The notes: generated by a model not told the origin, from the sequence alone. Positions 32,453 to 41,219 are shown, counted from the stretch's first letter. The stretch: DNA of 64,000 bases from JAFIEN01 sp051859505 (GCA_051859505.1 JBHYFN010000009.1:49809-113808), one strand, 5' to 3'. A program made the numbers and translations.

Positions 32453-33403
32453 TCAGGCGGCCGTCCTGCCGCGGGCGCTGGCGGCAAGGATCACGGCGAT
32501 GATGATGAAGCCGGTCAGGATCAGACGCGGCCCGGCGCCGAACCCATAGGTGTTGAGCATCGAGACGACAAGGAACAGGAACAGCGCCGCCCCCCAGATC
32601 CCCGGCACGTTGGAATTGCCCCCCGCAACCGAGGATCCCCCGATGACGACGACGGCGATCGACACCAGCAGATATTCCGCCCCCATGTTCAGCGCCGCCC
32701 CGCCCGAAAAGCAGGACAGCAGGAACCCGCAAAGCCCGGCCAAGGTGGCGCAAAGAACATAGGTCGCCAGCCGCACCCCCTCGACCGGGATGCCGGCGCG
32801 GCGGGCGGCGGGCAGGCTCTGGCCGATGGCGCTGATCCGCCGGCCATGGGCGGAGCGTTCGAGCAGAACCCAGGCGGCAAGGGTCAGCAGCCCCGCCACG
32901 ATGGCCACATTCGGCACGCCCCAGAGAGTGCCCGTCGAAAACGAGGCCAGCGACTCGGGCGGTTTCACGCGCAGGCCCCGGTTCGTCCAGATCGCGGTGG
33001 ATTGCACGATGAAGGACAGGGCCAGCGTGGCGATGATCGGCGGGATCCTGAGGGCCCGGATCAGCGTGTAGTTCAGCACCCCCACGCCCGCGCCGATGCC
33101 CAGCGCCACAAGGATGCCCGGCAGGATCATCGCCTCCTGCCCGTCCATCAGCTTGAGCGAGACGGTGCCCGCCAGCGTCATGGTCGCCGGGATCGACAGG
33201 TCGATATTGCCGGGGCCGAGGGTGATGACGAACATCTGCCCCAGCCCGACGATGACCGAGAAGGCCGCGAAGGTGAAGGCCGCCTGGGCAAGGCCCGCGG
33301 CCGAAGCCCCCGCCGTCGCGGCGATGGTGATGCCATAGACGGCCAGGGCGGCGATCCAGGCCCAGAGCCAGGGCCGGCTTGCCGCCTTGCGCAGGACGGT
33401 CAT
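32453..33403 (-). CDS. Sugar ABC transporter permease (RbsC family)
   Basis: This 316-residue permease has about ten helices, with the motif GPGNIDLSIPATMTLAGTV near residue 70 and the coupling-loop segment HGRRISAIGQSLPAARRAGI. It pairs with the permease encoded just upstream (four-base overlap) as a heterodimer, unlike the single-permease operon at 8400. The operon also encodes an ATPase, a binding protein and a lactonase. Confidence 0.9.
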   Translation of the reverse strand: MTVLRKAASRPWLWAWIAALAVYGITIAATAGASAAGLAQAAFTFAAFSVIVGLGQMFVITLGPGNIDLSIPATMTLAGTVSLKLMDGQEAMILPGILVALGIGAGVGVLNYTLIRALRIPPIIATLALSFIVQSTAIWTNRGLRVKPPESLASFSTGTLWGVPNVAIVAGLLTLAAWVLLERSAHGRRISAIGQSLPAARRAGIPVEGVRLATYVLCATLAGLCGFLLSCFSGGAALNMGAEYLLVSIAVVVIGGSSVAGGNSNVPGIWGAALFLFLVVSMLNTYGFGAGPRLILTGFIIIAVILAASARGRTAA

Positions 33404-34341
33404 GCCCGCATCCTCCGCCGCTCGAGCGCGTCAAGGCCAAGGCGCAGCGCCAGGACAAGGATCAGGATCGCGCCCTGCGCGCCGATCTGCCAGTCGGGCG
33501 AGAGCCGCAGGAAGGACAGGAACGACCCCGCAAGCGTCAGCGTCAGCGCCCCCACCACCGCGCCCACGGCCGAAACCCGCCCGCCGACGAATTCGCCCCC
33601 GCCCAGGATCACGCCGGCGATGGACAGAAGCGTATAGCGCAGGGCGATATTGGCATCGGCCGCCGTGGTCAGCCCGACCAGCGCCATGCCGGCCAGCACG
33701 GCGAAGACCCCCGCCAGCGCATAGGCCGCCGCCCGCGCCCTCAGGACCGACCACCCCGCCCGCGCGACCGAGCGTTCGTTGCCCCCCACCCCCCGGATCA
33801 GCACCCCGAGCGTCGAGCGCGCGATGATCAGATGGGCCACCAGGGCGATCAGGACGCTGGCCACGATGGCCATGGGCGCGAAGGGCGGGCGCACGGTCAT
33901 CAGGCTGCGGATCCAGTCGGGGGCCGATCCGCCGGGCGAGGGCAGGATCATCACCGCAAGCCCGGTCCAGACAAAGCTCATCCCCAGGGTGACGACGATG
34001 GCCGGCAACTGCCGGACATAGATGATCACGCCAAGCGCCGCATAGGCCCCGATCGAGGCCAGCAGGATCACCACGCCGACCAGAGGCGCATCCTTCAGGA
34101 AGGTCGCCGTCACGCAGGCCACGAAACTGACGAAGGCGCCCATCGACAGGTCGAGGTCGTTGACCGAAATGATGAACATCTGCGCCAAAGTCGCCAGCGC
34201 GATGGGCACGGCAAGATTGAACAGCAGGTTCAGGCCCGAATAGGTCATCGTGCGGGGCTGCAGCCAGAACACCGCGGCCAGAAGGACCGCAAGCGCAAGA
34301 AACGGCACGGCAAGGCGGATCATGTCGGGGGTCAGCCTCAT
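33400..34341 (-). CDS. Sugar ABC transporter permease (RbsC family)
   Basis: This 313-residue partner permease opens MIRLAVPFLALAVLLAAVFW and has SVNDLDLSMGAFVSFVACVT near residue 60 and the loop STLGVLIRGVGGNERSVARAG. The ATG at 34341 overlaps the ATPase stop, so the longer upstream reading is rejected. Together with 32453-33403 it forms the membrane channel of the second importer. Confidence 0.9.
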   Translation of the reverse strand: MRLTPDMIRLAVPFLALAVLLAAVFWLQPRTMTYSGLNLLFNLAVPIALATLAQMFIISVNDLDLSMGAFVSFVACVTATFLKDAPLVGVVILLASIGAYAALGVIIYVRQLPAIVVTLGMSFVWTGLAVMILPSPGGSAPDWIRSLMTVRPPFAPMAIVASVLIALVAHLIIARSTLGVLIRGVGGNERSVARAGWSVLRARAAAYALAGVFAVLAGMALVGLTTAADANIALRYTLLSIAGVILGGGEFVGGRVSAVGAVVGALTLTLAGSFLSFLRLSPDWQIGAQGAILILVLALRLGLDALERRRMRA

Positions 34342-35780
34342 GCCGCCGCCCCCCGGAACGACGCGGCGAGGATCGCCTCTTCGGTGATCGCCGCACCTGT
34401 CAATTCGGCCACGATACCGCCATCCCGAAAGACAAGGACACGGTCGCACAGCTCCATCTCTTCCATCTCGGTCGAATACCAGACGAAGGAGCGGCCCTTT
34501 TCCGCCTCGGCGCGGATGATCTCGTAGACTTCCTGCTTGGTACCCACATCCACCCCCCGCATCGGATCGTCCATCAGGACCAGAGGCGCCCGGGTCAGAA
34601 GCGCGCGGGCGAACAGCACCTTCTGCTGGTTCCCGCCCGAGAGCGACAGGATCGGCAGGCCCATGTCGGGCGTGCGGATGCCGATCCGGGCTTTCCAGTC
34701 GGCCGCGGCGCGGCCCTCGGCCTCTCGCCGCACAAGGCCGCGTCGAAGCAGGTCGGGCAGGGCGCCGATGGTCAGGTTGCGGCGGATCGACCAGAGGTCG
34801 AACACACCGTCAAGGCGGCGGTCGCCCGCGACATAGGCGACCTTCGGATCGGCATGTGCGCGCCATTCCGGCGACAGCCGTCCATGCAGCGCGCGCAACA
34901 GTTCGGTCTGGCCATGGCCCGCAAGGCCGGCCAGCCCCACCACCTCGCCCCGGGAAATCTCGAAGGGCAGGCCGACGGGCGGGGCATGGGTCAGGATCAC
35001 CGCGCCCCGCTCCTTGCCCTCAAGCCGCCGCGCCTGTTCGCGCCCGGCCGTTCCCATCGCGGTGACAAGCCCGCTTTGCGTGAATTCCGCCGCCGGCCGG
35101 TCGGCCACGACGCGGCCATCCTTCATCACCACGATGCGGGTGGCGGTATTCAGGATCTCCGACAGGATATGCGAGATCAGGATCACCGTCCCGCCTGCGG
35201 CGACGAAGCGGCGGACATGATCCAGAAGCTGCCGCGCGATCCCGGCGTCAAGCGACGAGGTCGGCTCGTCCAGGATCACGATGCCGGGGGGCGTGCCCGC
35301 GTCGCAGAAGGCCAGCGCGATCTCGACCATCTGCCGCCGGGCGATGGGAAGCATCGACACCGTTGCCCTTGGGTCTATCCCGTGACCGGGAAAGATCTCG
35401 TCCAGTGTCTTGCTCACAAGGGCCCGCGCCCGCGCCCGCCAGGCCCCACCGGCCAGGCCTTCGTGCATCAGCCGCGCGTTTTCGGCGACGGTCAGGTTGG
35501 GGCAAAGCGACAATTCCTGAAACACGCAGCGCAGCCCCAGCGCGCGCGCCGTGGCCACATCCCAGCCAGACGCCTCTCCCGACACCGAGACCCGGCCTTC
35601 CTGTGGCACAAGCCCGCCGTTCAGGATGCCGACCAGCGTGGATTTCCCGGCCCCGTTATGCCCCACAAGCCCGATGCACTCGCCCGCAGAGAGGGCAAGG
35701 CTCACACCATCCAGCGCCACGACCTCGCCAAAGCGCACCCGGGCGTCGCTGACCGACAGGATCGGGGTCTGTTCGTTCAT
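34338..35780 (-). CDS. Sugar ABC transporter ATP-binding protein, two NBDs (RbsA family)
   Basis: This 480-residue double ATPase has N-terminal Walker A GHNGAGKST (near residue 40), with FCDAGTPPGIVILDEPTSSLD. The C-terminal half keeps LSGGNQQKVLFARAL and VLMDDPMRGVD, but its Walker A is replaced by GLAGHGQTELL, as usual in this class. Walker B of NBD2 has Asp-Asp (MDDP) where Asp-Glu is common. It is preceded by a large hairpin that separates it from the binding-protein gene. Confidence 0.92.
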   Translation of the reverse strand: MNEQTPILSVSDARVRFGEVVALDGVSLALSAGECIGLVGHNGAGKSTLVGILNGGLVPQEGRVSVSGEASGWDVATARALGLRCVFQELSLCPNLTVAENARLMHEGLAGGAWRARARALVSKTLDEIFPGHGIDPRATVSMLPIARRQMVEIALAFCDAGTPPGIVILDEPTSSLDAGIARQLLDHVRRFVAAGGTVILISHILSEILNTATRIVVMKDGRVVADRPAAEFTQSGLVTAMGTAGREQARRLEGKERGAVILTHAPPVGLPFEISRGEVVGLAGLAGHGQTELLRALHGRLSPEWRAHADPKVAYVAGDRRLDGVFDLWSIRRNLTIGALPDLLRRGLVRREAEGRAAADWKARIGIRTPDMGLPILSLSGGNQQKVLFARALLTRAPLVLMDDPMRGVDVGTKQEVYEIIRAEAEKGRSFVWYSTEMEEMELCDRVLVFRDGGIVAELTGAAITEEAILAASFRGAAA

Positions 35781-35798
35781 GCCTGCTTGCCTCGGGTT

Positions 35799-35840
35799 CC
35801 GGGGGGCCGGGCCTGCCCGCAGGCAAGTCCGGCCCCCCGG
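35799..35840 (-). promoter_or_regulatory. Large stem-loop between binding-protein and ATPase genes
   Basis: Outer arms CCGGGGGGCCGG (35799-35810) and CCGGCCCCCCGG (35829-35840) are perfectly complementary over 12 bp. An inner GCCTGC/GCAGGC stem nests inside. It is transcribed on the minus strand after the binding-protein stop at 35857. It is a good candidate for an mRNA-stabilising or attenuating hairpin that raises binding-protein level over the rest of the operon. Confidence 0.7.
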
Positions 35841-35856
35841 GTTCGGGAGAACGGAG

Positions 35857-36873
35857 TTACATCGCGCCCGCGATCACCGCCTGGGCATCTTCGAGCGTGT
35901 ATTCCACATTCGCCACCCCGCCCACGGGCGTATTGGCAAGATCTTCGGCCAGGCTGTCCTGCGTGATCGTCAGGAACGGCACCACCAGCTCCTGCGGCAC
36001 CTCGTTGCCGTCAAGGATCTGCTGGGCGACCCAGAAGGCCAGGGTCGAGACACCCGGCGCGATCGAGACCGACATCGTCTCGTAGCCATTGGCCGACTTC
36101 TGCTCGGACCACCACAAGAGCTCGTCCTGGCGGTTGCCCATGATGATGATCGGCGTATCGCGCCCGGCGGCCGCGATGGCCTGCGCCGCGCCATAGCCGT
36201 CGCCGCCCTGGGTGGCGACGCCGACGATCTCGGGCAGCGAGGGCAGGATCCCCGCAACGGCCCGCTGCGCCACATCCTGCGCCCAGTCGCCATGAACCGA
36301 GCCCACGATCTCGAACTGCGGGAACTCGGCCACGCCGGCATGGATGCCCGCGCTGATCTCGTCATCCACGAAGACACCGGCAAGGCCCCGGATCTCGAGC
36401 AGGTTGCCGCCCTCCGGCAGACGCTCGGCGAGGTATTCGATCTGGACGCGGCCCATCTCGTGGAAATCCACGGCGATGCGCCAGGCGCAGGGCTCGGTCA
36501 CGATACCGTCGAAGGACACGACGACGATGCCCGCGTCACAGGCCTCCCTGACCGCACCGTTCAGCGCCGTGGGCGAGGCCGCGTTCACCACGATCGCGTC
36601 ATAGCCCTGCAGGATCATGTTCTGGATCTGTGCGGCCTGTTCGGTGGCCGAGTTTTCGCCCGTGGTAAAGGCATCGGCCGCGGCGACCACGCCTTCGGCC
36701 ACGGCGGGGCCGGTCACGGTTTCCCAGCTGGTCAGCATCGCCTGCCGCCACGAGTTTCCGGCATAGTTGTTCGACAGCGCGATCCGGCTGTCGCTGGTAT
36801 CGGCCACGGCCGGAACTGCCAGCATGCCAAGCCCGGCACCAACGGCAGTCGTCAACAGGAACGTCCTGGTCAT
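35857..36873 (-). CDS. Sugar ABC transporter periplasmic binding protein
   Basis: This 338-residue protein has a Sec signal (MTRTFLLTTAVGAGLGMLAV, cleavage after AVA), then a type-I binding fold starting DSRIALSNNYAGNSWRQAML. NNYAGNSWRQ is characteristic of a sugar-binding subgroup in rhizobia and Rhodobacterales. Two Cys residues (EACDAGI, EPCAWR) may bridge. GAGGAA precedes the ATG at 36873. It is divergent from the GAF histidine kinase gene, with 252 bases between starts, which probably contain both promoters. Confidence 0.9.
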   Translation of the reverse strand: MTRTFLLTTAVGAGLGMLAVPAVADTSDSRIALSNNYAGNSWRQAMLTSWETVTGPAVAEGVVAAADAFTTGENSATEQAAQIQNMILQGYDAIVVNAASPTALNGAVREACDAGIVVVSFDGIVTEPCAWRIAVDFHEMGRVQIEYLAERLPEGGNLLEIRGLAGVFVDDEISAGIHAGVAEFPQFEIVGSVHGDWAQDVAQRAVAGILPSLPEIVGVATQGGDGYGAAQAIAAAGRDTPIIIMGNRQDELLWWSEQKSANGYETMSVSIAPGVSTLAFWVAQQILDGNEVPQELVVPFLTITQDSLAEDLANTPVGGVANVEYTLEDAQAVIAGAM

Positions 36874-37125
36874 CCAAATTCCTCCCCTGATCGGCGGTGC
36901 GCGGGGCGCCGCCGCATGTCTGTGGGCGGGCTCCTCTTCCCGCTGGGGCCAGAGTGGCGCCGACACGGGCGCAAGCGCCAGTGCCAGACCGGCAGCGCGT
37001 TTGCGCCTTCGCGCAGCATGCCTTGCGGGAACCCGCAGATCACTGGCAGCCTCCGCTCTTGGCGAGGGACGCGCCGCGAGGCATGATCACCCCAGCGAGG
37101 AGGGCCAGGGAGGAGGGTTCGTCTC
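36874..37125. promoter_or_regulatory. Divergent control region, sugar ABC operon / two-component genes
   Basis: This 252-base spacer lies between two divergent start codons and must hold both promoters. A repeated GGGAGGAGGG-type purine tract at 37104-37118 is the kinase ribosome-binding site. Short GCGC-rich inverted repeats (GCGCAAGC, GCGCGTTTGCGC around 36970-37005) are present, but no operator could be named with confidence. Confidence 0.5.
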
Positions 37126-38388
37126 ATGTCGACCGGCCGCCGCGCGCCGCGCCTGAACCAGTTTTTCCGGATCTCGCGGCTTCTGGCGGGGCAGCTTGAT
37201 TTCCAGTCGGCGATCCGCGCCGTCGCGGCCGAGATCGCGCAGATCGTGCCGCATGATCACCTTGACGTCTGCATTCTGGGAACCGACGGCAAGGTCCATA
37301 CGGCCTATGAATCCGGCATCGACACGGCCTGGGGCGGGCGGCCCGAGGCGCCGGTCGAGTTCAGCCCGATCTGTTCGCTTCTAAGGGGCGAGGTCGATCA
37401 CATCCTTGCCGATGACGCGACGACCGACCCGCGCTTTCATTTCGACGGCGCCTTCACCATCCCGATCCATGAACACCAGCTGCGCGCCCGCATTCACCTG
37501 CCGCTGATCGTGCATGGCGAGGTGATCGGCTCGCTCAACTGCTCGCGCCATCAGGCAGGCAGTTACGGCCCCGAGGATGTGCGCAATGCCCGCTACGTGG
37601 CGGAACTGCTCTCGCCCTATTTCTACGCGCTGCGCGCCCAGCATCAGGCCCGCCAGTCCGCCATCGTCGAGGCCGAGGCCCGCGCCCGCGAGGAAGGTCT
37701 GCGCCAGGGCGCGCTGCGCCTGACCGAGGCGCTCGAGGCCGAGCGCCAGAGGATCGGCATGGACCTGCACGACCAGACGCTCGCCGATCTGACCCGGCTT
37801 GCCCGCCGGATCGACCGGCTGACCCAGACGCCCCGGATCGACCCGGCCGAGGTGGTCCAGCTGGGCGACAGTCTGCGGCGCAGCATGGCGGCGCTGCGCC
37901 AGATCATCGAAGAGGCGAAGCCGACCGTGATGCAGCTCTTCGGCTTTGCCCAGGCGGTGGAGCATCACCTCGACCGGGCGGCCCGCGACGGTGCGGCGGG
38001 CGTCAGGACGACCTTCGAGGATCAAAGCCACGGGGCGCTGGACAGGTTGCCCTCCGCGCTGGCCGTCGCCCTGTTCCGAATCCTGCAGGAGGCGGTGAAC
38101 AATGCAGTCAGCCATTCCGGCGCGGGCCGGATCGCGGTTCTGCTGTCGCTGACCGAGGGCGGCACGGTCAGGCTTCTGGTCAGCGATGACGGCCGGGGCC
38201 TGCAGGCTGGGTCCCCCTCCGGCGGCGCGGGGCTCGAGAACATGCGCACGCGCGCGCGGCTGATCGGGGCCCGGCTCAGGATCGGGCCCGGCCCCGGCGG
38301 GCATGGCACCGCGGTCGAAGTCCTGCTGCCGGATGCCGGCGTGCTGGCCCCGGCGCATCCCGCGCCTGCCGGAGTGGCGGCCCCATGA
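37126..38388 (+). CDS. Soluble GAF-domain sensor histidine kinase (NarX/DesK-type HisKA_3)
   Basis: This 420-residue kinase has no transmembrane helix. Residues about 20-170 form a GAF sensor domain (VPHDHLDVCILGTDG, RIHLPLIVHGEVIGSLNCSR). The dimerisation segment follows with the H-box ERQRIGMDLHDQTLADLTRL, phospho-acceptor His215. The ATPase domain has the N-box LFRILQEAVNNAVSHSG, the G1 box DDGRG and the G2-type segment GAGLENMRTRARLIGARL. It should sense a cytoplasmic ligand and phosphorylate the regulator encoded next (ATGA overlap). Its divergence from a sugar ABC operon suggests that operon as the target. Confidence 0.9.
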   Translation: MSTGRRAPRLNQFFRISRLLAGQLDFQSAIRAVAAEIAQIVPHDHLDVCILGTDGKVHTAYESGIDTAWGGRPEAPVEFSPICSLLRGEVDHILADDATTDPRFHFDGAFTIPIHEHQLRARIHLPLIVHGEVIGSLNCSRHQAGSYGPEDVRNARYVAELLSPYFYALRAQHQARQSAIVEAEARAREEGLRQGALRLTEALEAERQRIGMDLHDQTLADLTRLARRIDRLTQTPRIDPAEVVQLGDSLRRSMAALRQIIEEAKPTVMQLFGFAQAVEHHLDRAARDGAAGVRTTFEDQSHGALDRLPSALAVALFRILQEAVNNAVSHSGAGRIAVLLSLTEGGTVRLLVSDDGRGLQAGSPSGGAGLENMRTRARLIGARLRIGPGPGGHGTAVEVLLPDAGVLAPAHPAPAGVAAP

Positions 38389-39101
38389 AGGTGCTGATCG
38401 TCGAGGATGACCCGCTGCACCGCGCCTATCTTGCCGATGCCGTGCGCGAGGCCCTGCCCGAATGCGACGCCCTGATCGAAGCGGCGAGCGGTGCCGAGGG
38501 CGAGGCCCTGTCGCGCAGCACGCCCGAGGCCTGCATCGTCATGGATCTGCAGATGCAGCCGCGCACCGGCATCGACGCCGCGCGGACGATCTGGCGGGAA
38601 CGGCCGATGACCCGGATCCTGTTCTGGTCGAACTATGCCGACGAAGCCTATGTCCGCGGCGTCAGCCGGATCGTGCCGCCGGGGGCGGCCTATGGCTATG
38701 TCCTCAAATCCGCCTCGGACGAGAGGCTGCGGCTGGCGCTGCGGGGCATCTTCCTCGAGAACCAATGCGTCATCGACGGCGAGGTGCGCGGCACCCAGCA
38801 ACGCGGAATGGTGCCCGCCGTCGCGCTGACCGAGGCGGAATACGAGATCCTGCTGGATATCGCGCTGGGCCTGACCGACCGCTCCATCGCCGCGCGGCGG
38901 GGCCTGTCGCTTCGGTCGGTGCAGAACCGGCTGCAGTCGATCTATCTCAAGCTGGGGATCCATGCGGAAACCGCGGGGCCCGCCGAGGTCAACCTGCGCG
39001 GGCGCGCGGTGGCGGTGGCCCTGCTGCGGCGGCTGCTGAACCTGCCGGCGCTCGAACGGGCCGAGGCGGAACATGCCGACTGGAGCGCGCGGCGGAGTTG
39101 A
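38385..39101 (+). CDS. Response regulator, receiver plus LuxR-type HTH
   Basis: This 238-residue regulator has a receiver domain with the acidic pocket VEDDP (residues 6-10), the phospho-acceptor Asp54 in CIVMDLQMQPRTG, Ser82 and Lys108 (YVLKSAS). The C-terminal helix-turn-helix ALTEAEYEILLDIALGLTDR...SIYLKLGI is the LuxR/NarL kind. It is coupled to the GAF kinase gene, so the pair forms one two-component system. A long linker after the receiver and a C-terminal tail (LERAEAEHADW) are slightly unusual. The 3' end is convergent with the dehydrogenase gene. Confidence 0.9.
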   Translation: MKVLIVEDDPLHRAYLADAVREALPECDALIEAASGAEGEALSRSTPEACIVMDLQMQPRTGIDAARTIWRERPMTRILFWSNYADEAYVRGVSRIVPPGAAYGYVLKSASDERLRLALRGIFLENQCVIDGEVRGTQQRGMVPAVALTEAEYEILLDIALGLTDRSIAARRGLSLRSVQNRLQSIYLKLGIHAETAGPAEVNLRGRAVAVALLRRLLNLPALERAEAEHADWSARRS

Positions 39102-39130
39102 CGGGGGCGAGGTCCGGGGGCTGCCTGCCC

Positions 39131-40210
39131 TCAGAGGTCGATCTGGATCTTGGTGACGCCATCCCGGCCTGCCGCGCGGGTCATCGCCTCGGGCAGGCGG
39201 TCCAGCGGATAGGTGGCCGACAAAAGCTTCAGCGGCGCGATCTGCCCGCGCGAGACCAGCGCCAGCGCCGTGGCAAAGACATGGGCAAAGCGGAACGATC
39301 CCAGCAGGGTCAGCTCGCGCGCCATGATGTCATTCAGCGGCAGCGCCACTTCGGCGGGCAGCGTGCCGACCTGCACGATGGTCCCCCCCTTTCGGATCTG
39401 CGCCAGCGCAAGGCCAAGCGCGCTGACGGCGCCCGAGGCCTCGAACCCGATCTCGCAGCTTTCGCCCGGATCGGCGGCGGCATCGGTCGGGTCGAAGGCG
39501 TGGTCGGCGCCAAGGTTCAGCGCCTGGGCGCGGGCGAAGGGCAGGGGGTCGGCCAGGGTGATGTGGCGCGCCCCATAGGCGCGGGCGGCCAGCAGGATCA
39601 TCAGCCCGATCGTGCCGCCCCCGGTGATCAGGACGCGCCTGCCGCTGACCCGGCCTGCCCTCTCGATCCCATGAAGGGCGACGGACAGCGGCTCGACCAT
39701 CGCGGCCTCGGCCCAGCCCAGATGGTCGGGCAGGGGATGGCAATTGGCGGCGGGCACGGTGACATGTTCGCCAAAGCCGCCGTCCAGATGCGGATCGCAA
39801 CTGGCCGAGCCGAAAAAGCGCATGTTGTTGCACAGGTTGTAGCGGCCCTCGTGGCAATGCTCGCAGGTGCCGCAGGGAATGGACGGGTCCACGGTGACCC
39901 GCTGGCCCAGAAGGCCGGCGGGCGCGCCCTCGCCCAGCCCCGCGACCTCGCCCGCGAATTCATGGCCCAGAACCAGCGGGCGTTTCGGCACGAATCGCCC
40001 GATCCGGCCGTGCTGAAAGTAGTGGATGTCCGACCCGCAGATCCCCGCCCGCCGGACCCGCACCAGCGCCTCGCCCGGGCCGGGCCGGGGGCGGGGCAGG
40101 GTCGCGGGGCGCAGGTCGCGGATGCCATGCAGCAGCACGGCCTGCATCACTTGCGCCTCGCCCGAGGCCGGGGCTGCGGGGCCGTCGGAGGCGGATCGAC
40201 GGTCGCTCAC
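39131..40210 (-). CDS. Zinc-dependent polyol dehydrogenase (L-idonate 5-dehydrogenase-like)
   Basis: This 359-residue medium-chain dehydrogenase has the catalytic-zinc segment GICGSDIHYFQHGRIG, GHEFAG and the full structural-zinc lobe CGTCEHCHEGRYNLC with four cysteines, unlike the enzyme at 4062. The Rossmann motif is LITGGGTIG. The wording and the NMRFFGSASCDPHLDGGF segment resemble L-idonate 5-dehydrogenases, which oxidise idonate to 5-ketogluconate, but other polyols are possible. It is divergent from the GntR regulator, whose operator lies in the shared spacer. Confidence 0.86.
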   Translation of the reverse strand: MSDRRSASDGPAAPASGEAQVMQAVLLHGIRDLRPATLPRPRPGPGEALVRVRRAGICGSDIHYFQHGRIGRFVPKRPLVLGHEFAGEVAGLGEGAPAGLLGQRVTVDPSIPCGTCEHCHEGRYNLCNNMRFFGSASCDPHLDGGFGEHVTVPAANCHPLPDHLGWAEAAMVEPLSVALHGIERAGRVSGRRVLITGGGTIGLMILLAARAYGARHITLADPLPFARAQALNLGADHAFDPTDAAADPGESCEIGFEASGAVSALGLALAQIRKGGTIVQVGTLPAEVALPLNDIMARELTLLGSFRFAHVFATALALVSRGQIAPLKLLSATYPLDRLPEAMTRAAGRDGVTKIQIDL

Positions 40211-40234
40211 GTTCGGGCCCGGTGATGGAAAGGC

Positions 40235-40271
40235 TTGACTGACATGGGCTCCGTTTCCGATATACTGGTAT
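40235..40271 (+). promoter_or_regulatory. Promoter and operator of the GntR regulator gene
   Basis: TTGACT (40235-40240) and TATACT or GATATA (40259-40266) look like -35 and -10 boxes with 18-20 base spacing. The -10 region overlaps GATATACTGGTAT (40259-40271), whose core ATAC-TG-GTAT is a palindrome. A matching ACCAGTATATC (the reverse complement of part of it) sits before the ABC operon at 41153. GntR/FCD proteins commonly bind such sites over their own promoter, so this is probably an autoregulatory operator, perhaps shared with the divergent dehydrogenase. Confidence 0.7.
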
Positions 40272-40333
40272 TCAATGAAAGACCGGAGTCCCTTCTGTCA
40301 AGTGCCGAAGGACGACCGCGCAAGGGGGAAAAC

Positions 40334-41131
40334 GTGCCAAGACCGCAACGCGCCGAGGCTGATGCGACCGAAGTGATCCGGCTCGAGACCTTCCTCGCGC
40401 CGGGAATGGTCAAGGCGGGCCTGCCCAAGACGCCGCAGGTCTATGACGTGATTCGCCACGCCATCGTCAGCCTTGCCTTTCCGCCCGGCGCCCCGATCAA
40501 CGAGAAGCTGATCTGCGAACGGCTCGAGATTTCGCGCACCCCGGTGCGCGAGGCGCTGATCCAGCTTCATGCCGAGAATCTGGTCCATGTCGTGCCCAAC
40601 AGCGGCACCTTCGTCAGCCCGATCGACCTGCAGCGCCTGTTCGACGGTCAGCTGGTGCGCGACGCGCTGGAAACCCGGGTGGTGCAGTTCGCGGCGCGCA
40701 AGGCGACGCCTGCCTTCGTCCGCTCGCTGGATTTCAACATGCACCAGCAGCGGGTTCTGGCGGCAGAGGCCGATTACGACCAGTTCTATGAGCTGGACGA
40801 GGGGATGCACCGCGCGATCTGCGAATTCGGGGCCTCGGCCGAGGTCTGGAAGATCGTCTACAGCGCCAAGGCCCATCTCGACCGGGTGCGCCGGCTGGCC
40901 TATCCCGAGCGCGACCATCTGCGCATCGTGCTGGGCGAGCATGAAGAGATCCTCGAAGCCCTGCGCGCCCGGGATCCCGATGCCGCCCGGCAGGCGATGC
41001 AGGCCCATCTGGACCGGGTCTTCCTGACGATTCGTCACCTGATGGACCAGCGTCCCGACTATTTCGCCGAAGACGCAGGGGCCATCTTCGCCCAGTTCGC
41101 GACCCTCTTCGAGCTGGAGGCCTGGAGGTGA
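40334..41131 (+). CDS. GntR-family regulator, FCD subfamily
   Basis: This 265-residue repressor has an N-terminal winged helix (VYDVIRHAIVSLAFPPGAPI, EKLICERLEISRTPVREALI, GTFVSPID) and an all-helical FCD effector domain with metal-site His residues in DEGMHRAICEFG, GEHEEILEAL and AMQAHLDRVF. The GTG at 40334 is chosen because AAGGGGG lies six to seven bases upstream and because earlier in-frame codons fall on the promoter/operator at 40235-40271. It likely represses the ABC operon that starts at 41220 and its own gene. The inducer is probably the transported sugar acid or polyol. Confidence 0.88.
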   Translation: MPRPQRAEADATEVIRLETFLAPGMVKAGLPKTPQVYDVIRHAIVSLAFPPGAPINEKLICERLEISRTPVREALIQLHAENLVHVVPNSGTFVSPIDLQRLFDGQLVRDALETRVVQFAARKATPAFVRSLDFNMHQQRVLAAEADYDQFYELDEGMHRAICEFGASAEVWKIVYSAKAHLDRVRRLAYPERDHLRIVLGEHEEILEALRARDPDAARQAMQAHLDRVFLTIRHLMDQRPDYFAEDAGAIFAQFATLFELEAWR

Positions 41132-41142
41132 GGCGGAATAAC

Positions 41143-41174
41143 TTGCTGCGTTACCAGTATATCAGTATATCGAC
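41143..41174 (+). promoter_or_regulatory. Promoter and operator of the third sugar ABC operon
   Basis: TTGCTG (41143-41148) and TATATC (41166-41171) form a -35/-10 pair with 17-base spacing. Overlapping it is TTACCAGTATATC followed by a second AGTATATC, giving two tandem 8-base copies at 41156-41163 and 41164-41171. The first shares 11 bases with the reverse complement of the site before the regulator gene. Repressor bound here would block the -10 box. Confidence 0.7.
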
Positions 41175-41219
41175 ATAAGGGCCGTGGGAGAGCGGCACCG
41201 ACAGAGGAGGAGAACGACC

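Noticed and set aside
40235..40333. Earlier start codons (TTG 40235, ATG 40244) for the GntR regulator
   Set aside because: They overlap the -35 box and operator and lack a ribosome-binding site, while the GTG at 40334 has a strong one.
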